Below are positions 27,501 through 34,685 of a DNA stretch of 34,685 nucleotides, piece by piece. Positions within the stretch are counted from its first letter, which is position 1; every line of letters starts with the position of its first letter. The stretch is from an uncultured Crocinitomix sp. (GTDB taxonomy: Bacteria > Bacteroidota > Bacteroidia > Flavobacteriales_D > Crocinitomicaceae), in assembly GCA_937136425.1 (NCBI GenBank), contig CAKZON010000109.1, positions 1 through 34,685 of the forward strand, given 5' to 3'. Made by a program: the position numbers and the translations under genes. Below the pieces are notes generated by a model. It was not told the DNA's origin, made no database searches, and saw only the letters and a list, made by a program, of their open reading frames with translations.

Positions 27501-28559
27501 AATACGGGAACAGATACCGCCTTTACAATCGTAATAAAAGATGAGCTCGATTCTAATTTAAATTGGTTCTCCTTAATTCCAATAGCTTCATCTCATGACA
27601 TGCATGTTGAAGTTGAAGATAATGGTGAAGTCATTTTCACCTTTGATAACATTATGCTTCCTGATAGTAATGTTAACGAATTAGCAAGTCATGGATTCGT
27701 TAGATATAAAATTGATATTAATGATGATGTCGCTCTAGGAACAGAGATTAACAATACAGCCAATATCTATTTTGATTTGAATCCAGCCATAGTTACAAAT
27801 ACGACTATAAACACCGTAGATTGCATTGATACAGCTATAATAACGCTAGGTGATGAAGCTGATAATTTTTTGTGCATTAATTCAGGTCCCGTTGATATTA
27901 TTTCGGACAAACTAGGTGGCGAATTTTATGGAACAGGTGTTGTTGTTGACGAATTTGACCCTGTCTTGGCTGGAATTGGATCTCATTTGATATTTTATGA
28001 TAGAGATACTGATAACGGATGTTTTTATTCTAATTCAATAGAAGTTGAAGTTGGTGAGTTGCCAGATGTAAGCATAATTCCACTTGAAACGGATACTATT
28101 TGCAATATTGGTTTGGATATACCTCTATTTGGGTCCCCTGGCGGTGGCGTGTTTATTGGCTCTGGTGTTGTCGACGGATATTTCGTTCCAGATCTCGCAG
28201 ATTTAGGGCTTAATACAGTCTACTATTACTTTGAGGATGAATATGACTGTGGTTCAACAGATTCCACCACTATTTATCTTACGGACTGTCTTGGAATTGA
28301 TGAGGTAAACAACAATAGCATAGTTGTTTACCCAAACCCTTTTAGTCTTTCTACAACTCTATATTTTGACAATAATTTTCAATCGCCTTACACCATTATA
28401 ATCAACAATTCACTTGGAATAGAAGTTCTCAGAATTGAAAATATCTTTAATGATCGTGTTGAAATAATGAAAGAAGATTTAGGGACTGGTATTTTCATTT
28501 TATCTGTTATTGATTCTAACTCAGAAATATTGTTGACAAAGAAATTAATAGTTAATTAG
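24576..28559 (+). CDS. Secreted FG-GAP/VCBS repeat protein with T9SS type A C-terminal domain
   Basis: This large exported protein (1327 aa from the ATG at 24576) begins with a signal peptide, KLSYLLSIFLIINLNVVFGQ. About residues 30-730 hold 14 repeats of the FG-GAP/VCBS type, each with a calcium-binding loop such as LDGDGDIDVLSA followed by KIAWYENDGTGNFG. Next come an SdrD/CNA-B-like domain (TFFYDANENGVYDSLEIGIP), a DUF11-like region with the CAYDPNDKVV...TIRFQNTGTDTAF...IYFDLNP pattern (the DUF7619-type domain of T9SS proteins), PKD-like segments with GTGVV and GSGVV, and the sorting domain NSIVVYPNPFSLSTTLYF...GIFILSVI. It should be secreted by the type IX system and anchored or released at the cell surface, perhaps in adhesion. 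I see no enzymatic motif. It is transcribed against all its neighbours. Confidence 0.93.
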   Translation: MKLSYLLSIFLIINLNVVFGQFGFQQIVSTPTEYSSNIKSADFDADGDMDVVQSSRDGSMLSWFENDGTGYFLVRHTISLEGNGFVGLDIADIDSDGDSDVISSIPYEDKILWYVNDGFGNFEEEIVITLDAEVSNDLHCDDLDGDGDIDVIFYVRGYDDIDEIAWSENDGTGNFEDKVIISTDVDSPSSVYSGDLDSDGDIDIVSASFTDDKVAWYENDGTGVFGPSIEISDDVNGASGARCADMDDDGDLDVISLSNYGELAWFENDGIGGFGPQVIISEDILNARYLHIADLDDDGYNDVLTSSTASDEILWFKNDGIGGFSLQPLIGLVEGAWGLSSSDLDGDGDLEVLSSSRVVDEIAWFHNEGAGVFGDEILINPIADGVESVSATDLDGDGDIDVLSASYYDDKIAWYKNLGDELFSAQIIISNDVDQPKKVFTADLDNDGDEDVISVSKADNKIAWYENDGEGNFGDQIIISDVALLALDAFAADIDADGDLDILSATVGDDKVSWYENDGSGIFGPPNVITETPLEVRSVYAEDLDGDGDVDVLSSSYTEDKVEWYENDGAGVFGPAIIITTMADEGTQVIAVDIDNDGDNDAVSCSRGDDKIAWYQNDGEGNFGPQLIISLELDYPISISSADIDGDGDIDIIATGSGQVAWFENEGAGEFSAKLVLPAESDYPSSIFPIDIDQDGDDDVLSSDFNNDEIIWNENYFISGTQIKGTFFYDANENGVYDSLEIGIPSNAVLSSPESDYTYTYEDGNYFMNFAPDFGTYLISPGEIPYWALITDSLNYTVAVDDDFVVMDSLDFGFFPDTMITEIATTITGAFPRCNQIINYWLNYQNTGTNLTSGIIKLTLDDDVEYTSASISPDSIIDQNIYWHYDSLMFFSDEQIVAQVQMPSFELMGETLSSSFDILETDDLGDTIYSNTDTLHQILACAYDPNDKVVTPAGMDSLGYIPPSIETLDYTIRFQNTGTDTAFTIVIKDELDSNLNWFSLIPIASSHDMHVEVEDNGEVIFTFDNIMLPDSNVNELASHGFVRYKIDINDDVALGTEINNTANIYFDLNPAIVTNTTINTVDCIDTAIITLGDEADNFLCINSGPVDIISDKLGGEFYGTGVVVDEFDPVLAGIGSHLIFYDRDTDNGCFYSNSIEVEVGELPDVSIIPLETDTICNIGLDIPLFGSPGGGVFIGSGVVDGYFVPDLADLGLNTVYYYFEDEYDCGSTDSTTIYLTDCLGIDEVNNNSIVVYPNPFSLSTTLYFDNNFQSPYTIIINNSLGIEVLRIENIFNDRVEIMKEDLGTGIFILSVIDSNSEILLTKKLIVN

Positions 28560-28734
28560 ATTAAGCTGTTTAAAACACAAAGGAATCGCTAACCTATTCT
28601 TAAAGACTTTAGGTAATCTAAAAAACGAATTACTTATTGTAATTGATCAATTATCCGTTCTAGTGACCTTCCCTTTCCTTCGCTGAAGTTTTACAAAAAC
28701 AAGCAAGGTCAACGTCCATCTCCGCTCCCCAAGC

Positions 28735-28777
28735 AAAAAGACTGCAATCTCAATGTATTGAGATTGCAGTCTTTTTT
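28735..28777. terminator. Strong bidirectional terminator
   Basis: AAAAAGACTGCAATCTCAA (28735-28753) pairs perfectly over 19 bases with 28758-28776 around the loop TGTA, with A and T tracts on both sides. It can end the plus-strand adhesin transcript and minus-strand transcription coming from the tRNA side. Confidence 0.88.
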
Positions 28778-28818
28778 CGTTTTCAATTTTACAGAAACTA
28801 GTTCCTGACATTGTAAAA

Positions 28819-28849
28819 CAAAAAAAGCCCAGCACTATGTGCTGGACTT
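28819..28849 (-). terminator. Terminator downstream of the tRNA 3'-end fragment
   Basis: On the minus strand AAGTCCAGCAC pairs with GTGCTGGGCTT (one G-U wobble) around a 3-base loop, followed by a run of T. It lies directly after the 17-bp tRNA-like fragment at 28855-28871, so it may have served a lost tRNA gene. Confidence 0.82.
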
Positions 28850-28854
28850 CTTTT

Positions 28855-28871
28855 GTGACCTCGCCAGGATT
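28855..28871 (-). repeat. Partial copy of the tRNA-Arg 3' end (direct repeat)
   Basis: gtgacctcgccaggatt occurs here and at 29027-29043, where it is the 3' end of tRNA-Arg (acceptor strand plus half the T arm). The copies are 172 bp apart and in the same orientation. Beyond 17 bp the sequence no longer fits a tRNA. It could be a recombination (att-like) footprint or the stub of a decayed second tRNA. Confidence 0.7.
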
Positions 28872-28983
28872 ACAGATCCTTCGTCGTTCCGTACTGAAAT
28901 AGCAACGCTCAAATCTCTGCGCGATTTGTTGCCTTTCTTGTTTTATTTCACTCAATTGAACAAGTTCATTTCGTGCTATAAAA

Positions 28984-29016
28984 CAAGAAAGCCCGACACT
29001 AAAAGTGTCGAGCTTT
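28984..29016 (-). terminator. Terminator of tRNA-Arg
   Basis: On the minus strand AAAGCTCGACACT pairs with AGTGTCGGGCTTT (one wobble) around a 3-base loop, followed by CTTGTTTT. It lies 12 bases past the tRNA 3' end. Confidence 0.85.
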
Positions 29017-29027
29017 GCTCTTATTCG

Positions 29028-29101
29028 TGACCTCGCCAGGATTCAAACCTGGAACCTCTTGAGCCGTAATCAAGTACTCTATTCAGTTGAGCTACGAAGC
29101 C
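29028..29101 (-). tRNA. tRNA-Arg (anticodon ACG)
   Basis: The minus-strand sequence folds as a complete 74-nt cloverleaf. The acceptor stem pairs GGCTTCG with CGAGGTC (7 pairs, two G-U), the D stem pairs GCTC with GAGT, the anticodon stem pairs CTTGA with TCAAG around the loop TTACGGC (anticodon ACG), and the T arm is CCAGG-TTTGAAT-CCTGG. The discriminator base is A. CCA is not encoded, which is normal in this phylum. A rho-independent terminator follows. Confidence 0.95.
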
Positions 29102-29175
29102 ATTATCGTGGTGCAAAATTAAACTATTTTTTTTAATTGCACCAAATAAATTCTAAATCTTATGCGATTTTTTTT

Positions 29176-29451
29176 CTAATGAATTTTTGCATCAATTCCG
29201 CGCTCACTTAAAGCACGGCGCATTGGCAACAAAGAATCCATTCCTCCTTCTTTCACCGCACACTTTCCATTATAATGAATAATCCACGTACATTGCTCTG
29301 CCTGAATCACTTCGTGCTTGCATACTTTTACCAATGAATCTATCACATGGTCAAATGTGTTCACATCATCATTATAAATCACTAGGTTTTTTCCACTGTC
29401 TAATTTTGAATTGACCTCTACCTTTTCTTCTAATTCAACTTCTGTACTCAT
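29176..29451 (-). CDS. clpS: ATP-dependent Clp protease adaptor ClpS
   Basis: ClpS is the small adaptor that hands N-degron substrates to the ClpA/ClpC-ClpP protease. The 91-aa product has the family core: KNLVIYNDDVNTFDHVIDSL, where NDD...TF forms the N-end residue pocket, then CKHEVIQAEQCTWIIHYNGKCAVKEGG, a form typical of Bacteroidota, and a C-terminal LPMRRALSERGIDAKIH. I chose the ATG at 29449-29451 (MSTEVEL). A TTG at 29458-29460 would add three residues and is better spaced from the AGGAG at the end of the upstream gene, so it is a fair alternative. It is probably co-transcribed with, and translationally coupled to, the 1648-aa gene, whose stop is only a few bases upstream. Confidence 0.93.
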   Translation of the reverse strand: MSTEVELEEKVEVNSKLDSGKNLVIYNDDVNTFDHVIDSLVKVCKHEVIQAEQCTWIIHYNGKCAVKEGGMDSLLPMRRALSERGIDAKIH

Positions 29452-29461
29452 GTTAATCAAT

Positions 29462-32400
29462 TTATTCTCCTAATATTTCTTTTGCTTTTTCAACCGAAAT
29501 TTCGTCGTATTTATGATACGCTAAAATTACTGCTCTGTCAAATCCTTTTTCTAATAATCGTTTTCTCGCTTCTTCCGCCTCTTTATAACTTGCTATGCTG
29601 CTTGTTGCAAAAATGGTTTCATCATTAATCGTTTCTTCTTTATTGATGTTCTCATCTTCCTCATGCAAAAGTAGTAAGTTCGTGAAATCTGTCGGCACTT
29701 TATCTTCAAACTCTCCTAATTTCACCTTAAAATATACGGCTTCTTTTTTATAAATGAAAGTATTTGCACTTACTCCTTCTATTCCGTCATAAGGATGAAG
29801 TGTCTCTATTTCATCTTCTGTTCTTATTTTTTCACCTTCTTCAAAAGGAATAACATCATATTTATAGTAGGTTACAATATCCATATCCTCAATTCCTAAA
29901 TCTGCAAACTCGCTCAAACGATCGATCATATCTTCATAAGAATCTAACTTATTTGAGATTAAGCATGTTTTCCCATCCTCATCTACTTCTGTTTCAAATA
30001 TTCCATCTCCCTGCAATAATAATGTTGCATACTCTCCAGGAATAGCATCTTCATATTTCCCTACCAAAATGCGATAATACAACCCTTCTTTATAAAACTC
30101 TTCTTTAACTGGAGTGTCAACTGAATCTGTATTACCAGTTCCTTGATTATCTACATTTGAATTTTCACTACTTCCCACTAATGCACTAGCACCATCACGT
30201 ACCAATATTTGTAAGGCCTCCTCTGGCGTTATGCGCTCTCCATTAAAATATGCAGTAACAAAGGCATCTGTAATTCCGATTCCTACCACTTCATCTTTTC
30301 GCACAACTGCTGCTTCCTCCGAAGTGAATACACCTGTAGAATATCTTACAAAGCCGTTATCTGTACGCTGACTATTTAACGGTTGGATATTAAACAATGC
30401 GCTATTTGGCACTGGTTTAGAATAAACTCCAATCTGCACAGTATAAAACAATCCTTTAATAATCTCAACTTGGTTTGCCTCTGCTGCGTTTGGTACAGAA
30501 GTATAGTAATCAACTAAATCCTGCTCTTCTGGCGTAGTAGGTGTAGTATTTATCGCATCACTCTGATCTGTATAATCATTGTTATTCGTATTATCTACTG
30601 TATTGTTATTGTTGGTTGTATTATCTGTTGTGTTGCTATTATCAGTTGTATTCGTATTGTCAACTGTATTATTGTTAGTTGTATTTGTGTTATCGTTTGT
30701 GTTCGAATTATCTGTATTATTAGTGTTATCAGTAGTATTTGTATTGTTTGTTGTATTCGAATTATCAATCGTAATATTATCATTCTGATCCTGAGTATCT
30801 GTTCCTTCACAGGCAATTAATCCTTGTTCAATTAACTTCGCTCTCTCAATTGTAATTCTTTCACCATTGCAATATGCAACCACAAAAGCATCACCATAAC
30901 CAATTCCATTAACTTTCCCTTTCGCTTCATTTGCAGGATCAAAAGTGGTGAAGTATCCAACCATATATCGCGTAATTCCATTATTCAATTGCTCACCAGA
31001 GATTGGTGCAAATTCTTTAAAGTGATCTTGCGGTAAAGGGTTTCTAAAAGCTCCAACCTGAACTTTATACACCAATCCAGAAGGTTGTTTACTATTTACT
31101 GGAATTGGAGCATCCTCAGAGTAAACAGGTACATCAGTTGTTCTAAAAATATCAGCACCAATATTATCTGGAATATCAAAATCAGCATTTGCAACAGCTA
31201 CCGGTTCTACAGGTTCAACACCTCTTTGTTCTAGCGCCATTATATTCTCCTGCTCGTCAATAGATTGATTATTTAAAATAGCTTTAGCATTATTATAATT
31301 CGCTAAGGCCTCATCTCTTAAGCGCTTTTGTTCTTGTAATAATGAATCAATTTTTGCCTCATCTTCACTAAACGCTGGATCTTCATCTACCACATCTTGA
31401 GGATCTTTTTTAGTGGCGTCAACTCCTTTTCTGAATCTTCTTACTCTCGTATTTTTTACTTCCTCAATTTCTGCATCAATGGCTGCTGCATCAGCTAATT
31501 TGGCATCTCCTGCGTTTTTCTCTTTATAATAATCTTCATATAAATCAGACGTTACAACTTCTTCAGTAGTTTCTGCATCTATATCTACCTCAACCTCTGC
31601 AATTTGGTTTTCCAATACTTCCTCTTCTTGTGCTTTAATATCCTCTGCAATAGATTCAACATCATTTGCTTCTGCATTGAATAAATCGGCTTTCACTTCT
31701 GCCGCTTCAGCTAATGCTAAAACACCATTCTGATCTTTTTTCTTAACCGTTGCACTACTATCTCTCAATTCATTAGCACGATCATAATATTCATTTGCTT
31801 TTTCTCTTAGCGCTGCTGCTTCGTCAAATTTGGCAGTTGATTTTCTTTCGCTTACATTTTCAGGAACATCCGTAATTACCACATCCTCTTCAGTATTCAT
31901 GTTTAGTACACGCCCTGCTCTAAAAATACGTTTTGATTCTTCAATCAAGTCTTTTGCCTCCGTCTCTAATTGATAAGCTTGCTTTAGTTTATCATTTGCT
32001 ACCAATGCATCTTTTTCTTTCTCGGCTTCTAAACGCAATGCTTTTGCTTGATCCAATTTTTGATCCGCAACGATTAAATTTTGCTCGGCTTTATTTAAAT
32101 CTGCCTCATATCCGTTAAGGTTTTCTGATGATGGAGAATCTGCCAATTCTCTATCTTGCTGCAAGTCATTTAAAAATGCCGTAGCTTCAGCATTATTCGC
32201 CTCTTCTAAACCTTCAATAACTTCATTTTCTAACTTGGCCTTAGTTTGTGTAACCTTGTCAATACTTTTCTGAATTTTTGCTTGTTGTTTATCAGAATCA
32301 GCAGCATTTAGTTGCTCATTCAAATCATCTAACTCCGTATTAAGGTCTTTTATTTCATTCAATTCTTTGTCAAATTCTGCCACAGCATTTTGCGCATCAA

Positions 32401-34408
32401 TAGCGTTAAAATCCTCAGGTTTCACATCTGCAACATCTGCAGCATCACCAACCAACGCATTAATTTGCTCTTGGTTTCGAGCTACTTCATTACGTTTGGA
32501 TTCTTTTAGCTCCTCTAACTTATCGATCTCTTGATTGTAAGTAAATCCGTTAGTAGGATCCTCTTCCCACTCTTCTTGCACATCATAAATTTTATTTTCA
32601 ATGGCATTTAACAATTCTTTATTTAAAGCATTTTTTTGTACTAATTTCTCCTGCTCAGTCTCATCACTCTCCTCTATTTCTGCCATGCGTTTTTCAAAAC
32701 CTGGAATTAATGAACCAATTGTAATGGTTGGACGATCTAACTCATTTCCTCCTAATTGCGCAATTTGATCTTTATTAATGTTGATCGCGTTTTGTGTAGA
32801 ACGTTTAATATCATTCAGTTTTGCAATATCTTTATCAATAACATCTGCATTTTCAGGATTCGTCTCTTTTTCATTATTTAATTCTTCAATCTTTGCTTCT
32901 GATAGATCAATCAATTTTTGATGTAGCTGATTCTCCTGCTCCATTTTCTCAACATCCGTTCCGCTACCGTTTTTAATATCCGTTAGTTGCGACTCATAGT
33001 CCTTCATTAAATTTCCAACACTTATAGTTGGACGACTTAAATCATTCTCTCCTATTTCTGCTATTTGATCTTTATTGTTATCAATTGCATCTTGCGTCGA
33101 GTTCTTAATTTCATTGAGTTTTGCAATGTCTTTATCAATTGCGTCAGTATCTTCAGGGCTTTCTTCTTTTTCCGTATTCAGTTCCTCAATCTTCTCTTCT
33201 GATAGATCAATCAATTTTTGGTGAAGCTCATTTTCCTCCTCCATTTTCTCTACATCAGTTCCGCCACCATTTTTAATACTTGCCAGTTGCGACTCATAAT
33301 CCGACATTAAATTTCCAATACTAATTGTTGGTCTAGATACCACCTCATCAGGATCAGCATTAGCAATGGCGGTTTTATTTATCTCAATTTTATCTTGTTT
33401 CTCTTGTTTAATTGCTTTGAGTTGATCAATCTCGTTATTTATCGTTTCTGATAAATCTGGATTCTCTCCTCGCTCAGTTTCTAATTGATCTATTTTATAA
33501 TCAACAGCAGCAAGTAGCATGTTGTGCAAATTATTTTCTTCCGTTAACTTGTCTTTTGTTGTTTTGTTTGAACTTGCAATATCTGCTAAATCTTGTTCGT
33601 AATCTGGCATTAAGCTACCTACAGATATTCCTGGACGATTCAGTGCTACCTCTGCATTTTCAATATTTGTACGACTAACTTCAATCTTATCTTGTGCAGC
33701 ATCCTTTAAGCTCTCAAGCGTTTCTTTTCTTTCGTTTAATGCTTCAGCATCATCCGGATTTTCAGTAATTAAATTTTCAACTATTTCTAATTCATCATCC
33801 AACAATTGGATTAGCTCTTCATTTAATATTATACGTTCATTCTCCTTTTCAACCTCATTTCTTTTCGATTGATCAATTTCTTCTAGGCGGTCATTATAAT
33901 CCACCATTACATCTCCTTCAGAAGGGGTTGTATTAATTTCTGCTATATCTGTTGGAGCAAGTAATGGTTCATCTTTACTACTTTTCACTTTCTTGCGTAA
34001 CTCTTCTAAATCATCTCGTTCATTAAAATAAGCAACGTTATCAGCGTCCTGACTAATCAATGCTTCAAGATCATCTATGCGTTTATCAATTTTATCTAGT
34101 GTTGTTTCGTTTAATGCTTCAATGGCTTTATTGCGCTCCTGAGGATCTACAATTTTATTAATTCGGTCAATTTCACGTTGATATTCGGGATAAGCTTTAT
34201 GCACCAATTCGCGCTCTGCGTAAACTGGGCTAACAGGTTTATTTTTATCTAACCAATCATTGTTTTTAGCAATTGTTTTATTGTAGTCACGATCAATGTC
34301 TCTCAGCGCATCTTGTCGTTTTTTCAGATTTTCTTGATGACTAATACAACAATAATAAAAATAATACATGCACCAATAGCCTATATCAAATGTCTGATCA
34401 TAAATCAT
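29462..34408 (-). CDS. Long coiled-coil protein with four SPOR-like units, N-terminus uncertain
   Basis: This 1648-aa protein belongs to a type seen in Flavobacteria-like genomes. Residues about 25-1080 are highly charged coiled coil. Within it are about five repeats of roughly 100 residues starting near 164, several beginning RPTISVGNLM and containing ENELHQKLIDLSEEKIEEL. Then come SPOR-like units with the pattern 'GLVYKVQVGAFRNPLP ... GITRYMVGYFTTF ... DAFVVAYCNGERIT': unit 1 at about 1110-1195, an Asn/Thr/Asp-rich linker at about 1206-1284, and units 2-4 at about 1310-1648, the last two degenerate. SPOR-type folds bind peptidoglycan, so an envelope role is possible. The first 24 residues (MIYDQTFDIGYWCMYYFYYCC) look neither like a signal peptide nor like the rest; family members I recall have more upstream sequence, so the gene may be 5'-incomplete or joined to foreign DNA here. 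Confidence 0.75.
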   Translation of the reverse strand: MIYDQTFDIGYWCMYYFYYCCISHQENLKKRQDALRDIDRDYNKTIAKNNDWLDKNKPVSPVYAERELVHKAYPEYQREIDRINKIVDPQERNKAIEALNETTLDKIDKRIDDLEALISQDADNVAYFNERDDLEELRKKVKSSKDEPLLAPTDIAEINTTPSEGDVMVDYNDRLEEIDQSKRNEVEKENERIILNEELIQLLDDELEIVENLITENPDDAEALNERKETLESLKDAAQDKIEVSRTNIENAEVALNRPGISVGSLMPDYEQDLADIASSNKTTKDKLTEENNLHNMLLAAVDYKIDQLETERGENPDLSETINNEIDQLKAIKQEKQDKIEINKTAIANADPDEVVSRPTISIGNLMSDYESQLASIKNGGGTDVEKMEEENELHQKLIDLSEEKIEELNTEKEESPEDTDAIDKDIAKLNEIKNSTQDAIDNNKDQIAEIGENDLSRPTISVGNLMKDYESQLTDIKNGSGTDVEKMEQENQLHQKLIDLSEAKIEELNNEKETNPENADVIDKDIAKLNDIKRSTQNAININKDQIAQLGGNELDRPTITIGSLIPGFEKRMAEIEESDETEQEKLVQKNALNKELLNAIENKIYDVQEEWEEDPTNGFTYNQEIDKLEELKESKRNEVARNQEQINALVGDAADVADVKPEDFNAIDAQNAVAEFDKELNEIKDLNTELDDLNEQLNAADSDKQQAKIQKSIDKVTQTKAKLENEVIEGLEEANNAEATAFLNDLQQDRELADSPSSENLNGYEADLNKAEQNLIVADQKLDQAKALRLEAEKEKDALVANDKLKQAYQLETEAKDLIEESKRIFRAGRVLNMNTEEDVVITDVPENVSERKSTAKFDEAAALREKANEYYDRANELRDSSATVKKKDQNGVLALAEAAEVKADLFNAEANDVESIAEDIKAQEEEVLENQIAEVEVDIDAETTEEVVTSDLYEDYYKEKNAGDAKLADAAAIDAEIEEVKNTRVRRFRKGVDATKKDPQDVVDEDPAFSEDEAKIDSLLQEQKRLRDEALANYNNAKAILNNQSIDEQENIMALEQRGVEPVEPVAVANADFDIPDNIGADIFRTTDVPVYSEDAPIPVNSKQPSGLVYKVQVGAFRNPLPQDHFKEFAPISGEQLNNGITRYMVGYFTTFDPANEAKGKVNGIGYGDAFVVAYCNGERITIERAKLIEQGLIACEGTDTQDQNDNITIDNSNTTNNTNTTDNTNNTDNSNTNDNTNTTNNNTVDNTNTTDNSNTTDNTTNNNNTVDNTNNNDYTDQSDAINTTPTTPEEQDLVDYYTSVPNAAEANQVEIIKGLFYTVQIGVYSKPVPNSALFNIQPLNSQRTDNGFVRYSTGVFTSEEAAVVRKDEVVGIGITDAFVTAYFNGERITPEEALQILVRDGASALVGSSENSNVDNQGTGNTDSVDTPVKEEFYKEGLYYRILVGKYEDAIPGEYATLLLQGDGIFETEVDEDGKTCLISNKLDSYEDMIDRLSEFADLGIEDMDIVTYYKYDVIPFEEGEKIRTEDEIETLHPYDGIEGVSANTFIYKKEAVYFKVKLGEFEDKVPTDFTNLLLLHEEDENINKEETINDETIFATSSIASYKEAEEARKRLLEKGFDRAVILAYHKYDEISVEKAKEILGE
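30555..30790. repeat. Low-complexity coding repeat (Asn/Thr/Asp-rich linker)
   Basis: Imperfect short tandem repeats, on the minus strand variants of 'gataatacaaacaac', encode a run of N, T and D with occasional S inside the 1648-aa gene. It is prone to length change by slippage. It is in frame with the gene and separates the first two SPOR-like units. Confidence 0.8.
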
Positions 34409-34685
34409 AACAAAGCAACATTCGGACCCGGCAGTCAGTCTGGTTTATTGTTGGGTTTTGTTGATGACATTCGGTGAAAAATTGTTTAATCCAACTTTGA
34501 CTGAATTGACAAACATTTAAAGCTCATCAAGTAGCTGCTGTGTCACAAAATATACATCAGAAATTGCACAGCATTATGATTATTCACATCTCAGAGATAA
34601 AAGAGAGAAAAATAACGTAAACAAGTTTACAAAATCAATCAACGGCAGAAAAATCTGTTGCCAACATGCGCCCATTGACAAACTA
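34409..34685. other. Right-end non-coding region
   Basis: No gene is visible in these 277 bases. The region lies upstream of the 1648-aa gene and may hold its promoter. A perfect inverted repeat, GTAAAC-AA-GTTTAC, lies at 34617-34630. I see no clear TAnnTTTG element, no tRNA and no insertion sequence end. Confidence 0.5.
34617..34630. promoter_or_regulatory. Perfect 6-2-6 palindrome, possible operator
   Basis: GTAAAC, two bases, GTTTAC. It is the size and symmetry of a dimeric repressor site, but it lies more than 200 bases from the nearest start codon and may be chance. Confidence 0.25.

Larger units (their letters stand above)
28560..29027. other. Gene-free stretch with stacked terminators and a tRNA 3'-end fragment
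   Basis: This 468-base interval has no convincing coding gene. It contains three strong hairpins (28735-28777, 28819-28849, 28984-29016) and a 17-bp copy of the tRNA-Arg 3' end at 28855-28871. The pattern suggests a former tRNA cluster or an integration site that has decayed. The minus-strand open frame across 28647-28955 runs through two terminators and the tRNA fragment and is not believable. Confidence 0.7.

Noticed and set aside
28647..28955. 102-aa minus-strand open frame
   Set aside because: It crosses two strong terminator hairpins and the tRNA 3'-end fragment and has no recognisable composition or motif.
30555..30790. Tandem repeats resembling a CRISPR array
   Set aside because: The repeats are short, imperfect, in frame and encode an Asn/Thr/Asp linker inside a long gene; there are no spacers of constant size.
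2621..34408. Insertion sequence or transposase bounding the defence region
   Set aside because: No transposase or integrase gene and no paired terminal inverted repeats were found in the window.

Overview
The window looks like Bacteroidota DNA from about position 2600 to the right end. It is AT-rich, carries a secreted protein with a type A type IX secretion (T9SS) C-terminal domain, a Bacteroidota-style ClpS, a long coiled-coil protein with repeated SPOR-like units, a NarX/NarL-type two-component pair with N-terminal TPRs, and at least two exact matches to the Bacteroidota -7 promoter motif TAnnTTTG. The first 2.36 kb differs: it is visibly more GC-rich and encodes the first 785 codons of an RpoB that resembles Verrucomicrobiota RpoB as I remember it, not Bacteroidota RpoB. 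The left edge may therefore be an assembly chimera, which should be settled before the neighbourhood is interpreted.

Layout: 1-2357 rpoB (minus, 3' end outside the window). 2621-16345 is a tightly packed minus-strand operon of eleven genes, listed here in transcription order: caspase-like protease, SAVED-zincin fusion, CD-NTase (CBASS-type cyclase), NrN-CorA fusion, cmr1, cas10/cmr2 (GGDD intact, no HD domain), cmr3, cmr4, cmr5, cmr6 and a Cas6-like gene. A rho-independent terminator and a promoter region with two TTGTAACA repeats separate it from a two-component system (16568-19331). Next come a small unknown protein (19429-19797), a Septu-like ATPase plus HNH nuclease pair (19929-23682) and a 5'-truncated nucleotidyltransferase-HEPN remnant (23758-24486). 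The only plus-strand gene is a 1327-aa T9SS adhesin-like protein (24576-28559). The right end has stacked terminators, a tRNA-Arg(ACG) with a partial duplicate of its 3' end, clpS, and a 1648-aa coiled-coil/SPOR-like protein with an abrupt N-terminus.

The centrepiece is the eleven-gene operon. It joins a type III-B CRISPR effector (RNA-guided sensing, with Cas10 making a nucleotide second messenger) to a second messenger synthase (CD-NTase), two predicted receptors (SAVED and CorA), a predicted messenger-degrading domain (DHH/NrN) fused to the CorA channel, and two predicted proteases (HExxH zincin and caspase). My model is that Cmr target binding makes Cas10 produce a signal that opens the CorA channel, while Cas10 and/or the CD-NTase makes a cyclic oligonucleotide that activates the SAVED-zincin, which may in turn cleave or activate the caspase. 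The gene content and motifs are seen directly; the wiring is inference. There is no CRISPR array and no cas1/cas2 in the window, so guides must come from elsewhere if the system works.
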